From Parasteatoda lunata (Eukaryota; Arthropoda; Arachnida; Araneae; Theridiidae): a stretch of 64,000 nt of DNA. A program made the translations under genes and the position numbers. Shown in pieces: positions 1 to 64,000 of the stretch (positions within the stretch are counted from its first letter, which is position 1; every line of letters starts with the position of its first letter). The notes beneath the pieces are model-generated. The model made no database searches. It was not told the DNA's origin and was given only the letters and a program-made list of their open reading frames with translations. The DNA lies in NCBI GenBank assembly GCA_949128135.1, contig OX421974.1:46407520-46471519 (forward strand), read 5' to 3'.

Positions 1-194
1 TCTTAAAGTTTTAAAGAAACGTCCCATACTAGAAAACAATGAGGTATAAAATAATTCCTTATCTTGAAAGAAATCTTTGTTTAAAATTTCAATTTAATTA
101 AAAGGTATACAATTCGTATTTAAATTTAAATATTACTTAATATTAAAATGGAAGTATTTCATGTCAGGAATTAATTGGTTTCCTTATCATTTAG

Positions 195-60953
<60,759 letters not shown>

Positions 60954-62890
60954 GTAGCGTTTCACCATTCAATTTTTAAATTTTAATCACTTTAAAAGCA
61001 ATAAATTGGTAAATTCGTGTTAGAAGTATAATGTGATGTCAGTATAAGCGTTACATATTTCCTAGCTTTTGAATTTCTTTCAATTGATAAATTTAATTTT
61101 TTTAATCATTCCTAATCCTGTAATAATTAAATGAAAAATCAATTATTTAATATTTAAATCATCTTATTAAAAACGAATTTTTATACTTTTATTCTTTTCA
61201 TAACAATCTAAACGGTTAATTTTTTGAAACAAAATTTTTATTCCATCTATTTTTTTACCTTACTCTCTTTAAGCTGCTTTATTCTTTTACCACAAAGAAT
61301 ATTTTGGTTACCAGGTTAACTTAAATGCTTACGGTATTTTTGGTGAAAAATTAGCAGCCAGATTATTTAAAATTTAAGGTTAATGACCCGGGTTTGCCTT
61401 TAATTTTGGCTGTATTATCTATCAGAAACTCTTCCAAAATTTGGATCGCTTCCCATTTTCCTAAACGTCGGTTAGCAAGTACGCATTCCCTTGTAATTTG
61501 AATTTATTGACGTTAGGACAGGGCATTGTCTCAGGTTTCCCTCTTGGTTTGGACATTTAAAAAAAAATTTTAAAAAAAATCATTGTTATTACTTTTATTC
61601 TCTTTGAAGAATTGCTGAAAATTTTATCCGGCTCATAATTTTTTCTGGAATGCTTTTGTGCTGGATATTGTTTCTTTTTTCTGTGCAATTCTAGTAAATA
61701 AAGATGTTATTAACTTTACTGTTCATTTTTCTCAATGTGAATTGAAAATAAATTTACGACGACTTTCGACGTGGCAAAACAAGTAAATTATTGAAAAAAA
61801 ATTAAAAATATAATTAGTAGACCCTATCATAAAAATCAATAAGGCTGTTACAAAACATTCTTATATATAACAAACAATTGATTATTAGACGAAATATATC
61901 TCTTAACGTGTCAGAAATGCAAATATAAGTTATTATTTACAAGGAATATTGAAATATTTTGTTGTTAATTAATAATTACTTTTTCCTTCAGAACCAATTT
62001 CACTTTTTTTGATATTGTAATAATGTATAAACCTAGTTTATACATTTCTTAATCAACTAATTTTATAAGAATACAATTTTCATTCTGAAATGTATTTTTT
62101 CAAGTCTTTGCTTGCAGATATCCATAGATCTCTACGGCTTTCAATTTCAGAAAGTTTTATAAGTCAGTTTGTTTTTGACAAAGTATTCCTTAATTTCATT
62201 AGAATTATGACAAAAATCTAAATCTTAATGAATTAGATTTAGCTTTCCATTTTGGATAAAAAAAATCTCTTGCTATTAAAATCTGAGTCTGTTCTTTCCA
62301 TTATTATTTTCTTATACTGGTCGCTGTATTCATAATTCGTTCTTTTGGAAAACATGGTACCATTGTGAAAAAATAAATCTCGCAACAAAAATTTCTTTTA
62401 TTTAACTATTTATTATATTTCTCTTATTTATTTATTATCACAGTTCTTATACTAAATACTTTTATTTTAAGCAATTTACTTAATTTTTATATGATTTTGA
62501 TCACATTGTTTTGTTTTTTGTTTGACTGTTTTGTTTTAGTTCAACTTAATAAAAAAAAAAATTATTGAATCTCTTAAGGGTATGCTAAATTAAACTTTAA
62601 AAATTAATCGAATTATTGAACATACAGATATATTTCAACATAAAAAACTTCAATACTTCAAACTTGGAATATGTTATAAAATTTTGTTTTTAAACTTTAA
62701 CCACGCATTATTATCTTTAGCTATAATCTTTTTAAACCATATAATATTATATATATATATGACATTTATCAAAATATTTTTTTAAGTATTTCCATAGCAA
62801 TTTTGCTTAAGCAATTTTAATTATTGCTGGTAAGCTCCGCCCCCTGTTCTCTGACGCTGCCCAATCGCTGAAACTTGCTATGCAATCTTA

Positions 62891-62913
62891 TATGGTTTGC
62901 TTTGCAAACCATA
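62891..62913. repeat. perfect 10-bp hairpin in a GC-richer patch
   Basis: TATGGTTTGC (62891-62900) and GCAAACCATA (62904-62913) are exact complements around TTT. The patch before it (GCTCCGCCCCCTGTTCTCTG) is much richer in GC than the intron. It is probably the remains of a mobile element; class unknown. Confidence 0.55.
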
Positions 62914-63566
62914 CTCCTTTTGCTCGCTATTAAGTTAAACAAATTTGAAATGTGTTCTAGTGTAAAATTGTAGGAATTTGAATCAATTATTAAATCTCTA
63001 ATTAATCTTTAATTTTTTTTTCAGTCAATGATAAGTTTTTGAAATAAAAATTTGTAAATTGAAATAAATAACACTCAATAGAATAGCTTTCGAAAACAAA
63101 GCAATAATTATGCTTTCAAAAAAACAAATACTACTAGTAAACATTTACTTTTTGCTAGAGTCGCAATTATAAATTTCAGAACTTTCAGCAATCACCGTAA
63201 GGCTTCTAATAACCATACTATTAAGAAGTTAAATTAAATTAAAATTAAATTACATGCAATAGAAAAGCTTTCACAAACTAGAAAATAATGTCCTTTAAAA
63301 AAAACAATCCATATGCATAAATATAATTGAAAGATAATATAGAAAACTTTGTTTGTTGATATGAACTATTCGCTTTTATTATTTCAATTCTTCCCAACTT
63401 ATAGCTTAGTTTGTCCTTCTTTCGTTGTCTTCGAGAGAATAGAATTTTTATAATCTGTAAGCTATTAAAATTTTAATTCAAAAAATTTTAAGTCACACTA
63501 CAGTAGATGTTTGTGTATTTACTTGGTGGTCGAATGGAGATTTTTTTTCCATACTCACATCTGGGT

Positions 63567-63769
63567 TGACATTCGTCACTTCCAGCGTATTAGGGAAGAT
63601 TTGTTCGCTACTCTTTCAGGGGCACCATATTAGGTGAGAAAACGTTGCTTCTACCGTAAAGACAGATAATACATAGAATGAAAGAACATCCATGCCTTGC
63701 CCAGGATTCGAACCCAGAGCCTTTTTGTTGCAAGGTAATTTCCGTCACCCCTACATTGTCCGGTCGGCT
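63567..63769 (-). mobile_element. tRNA-derived SINE, family A, copy 2 (antisense)
   Basis: On the minus strand: head AGCCGACCGGACAATGTAGG, B-box GGGTTCGAATCCTGGG, body GGCATGGATGTTCTTTCATT and ATATGGTGCCCCTGAAAGAG, the same order as the copy at 11320. The B-box is better preserved than in that copy. Ends approximate. Confidence 0.75.
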
Positions 63770-63960
63770 CAAACCGAGATTTTCTTTAAACTAATTTCCT
63801 CCTTGTTTTTTTTTCTTCCAAACATCTAATTCTAGAATAGTTAATAAAATTATAATTAGTTTGGTTATTTTTTGAATGATACAAAAATCTTATTACATAA
63901 TTTAGCTAACCTTTAACAATTTCAGAGAAAGCTGTAAGTGCGGGGTCAATAAACTCTTCT

Positions 63961-64000
63961 TAAATTTTATCAAAATCATTATCAAAGCTCTTCGGTAAAA
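63961..64000. mobile_element. MITE family 'GCTCTTCGGTAAAA', fragment at the window edge
   Basis: TTTTATCAAAATCATTATCA followed by AAGCTCTTCGGTAAAA matches the interior of the copy at 56675 (…ACCAGAATCATTACCAAAGC…). The element continues beyond the window. Confidence 0.45.

Larger units (their letters stand above)
60954..64000 (+). other. sls: start of a long intron (more than 3 kb)
   Basis: No exon of the gene is found here, although a phase-0 continuation of Ig26 is required. The content is AT-rich sequence, a perfect 10-bp hairpin with GC-richer surroundings at 62830-62915, an antisense SINE (63567-63769), and the beginning of a GCTCTTCGGTAAAA MITE from about 63961 to the edge. Confidence 0.75.

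Noticed and set aside
63925..63933. mini-exon between ttcag and gtaagt in the last intron
   Set aside because: It would add only 8 nt and break the frame of Ig26; the splice-like signals are probably chance.

Overview
The window is an AT-rich stretch of an animal nuclear genome. It is filled by the middle of one very large muscle gene on the + strand. I find 54 GT-AG exons (195 to 60953) whose phases join without a break into about 3,380 codons by hand count. The gene enters from the left in the middle of an immunoglobulin (Ig) domain and runs out on the right in the middle of another, so there is no promoter, start codon, stop codon or poly(A) site here. The product is the kettin-type part of sallimus (Sls), the invertebrate titin-like protein of the Z-disc/I-band. 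The signs are serial I-set Ig domains separated by linkers of about 35 residues carrying a QHPEGLQKI-like motif, then the Sls-like stretches RPRHDDYRVVLKNSPRPWYD and YGKEVHVSKQKQTQKE, then further Ig domains without such linkers. No fibronectin-III or kinase domain is present, which argues against projectin/twitchin. Codon and repeat content (many tRNA-headed SINEs, Tc1/mariner, hAT-like and piggyBac-like remnants) suggest a chelicerate, most likely a spider; that is an inference.

Layout. 195-47085: Ig1 (second half only) to Ig22. Nearly every domain is encoded by two exons: an 'A' exon (linker plus the N-terminal half of the Ig, about 249-270 nt) and a 'B' exon (C-terminal half, 144 nt in 18 of 19 stand-alone cases). 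Nearly all introns are phase 1. Departures are three A units split by an extra intron in the linker, two places where B and the following A are fused, one place where the linker is nearly absent, and a one-nucleotide phase shift at Ig22. 49511-51972: four exons for a charged non-Ig insertion. 52062-60953: Ig23-Ig26 (the last truncated), with different intron positions. 60954-64000: intron only.

How it works: in insects the kettin part lies along thin filaments near the Z-disc, with Ig modules contacting actin and linkers setting their spacing. The array here would be read the same way, except where the linker is missing (Ig15/Ig16). Eleven of the 24 complete Ig domains lack one of the two core cysteines, as is tolerable in a cytosolic protein.

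The introns hold the rest: SINEs with target-site duplications, several MITE families, an eroded Tc1-type transposase, a LINE reverse-transcriptase fragment, minisatellites, a 174-bp AT repeat and a large palindrome. The most unusual intronic structure is a tandem repeat of about 218 bp that has copied the 3' splice site of the exon at 59573 twice into the upstream intron. I see no second gene, operon, CRISPR array or unknown biochemical system. The novelty is in the exon architecture and mobile-element content of this giant gene.
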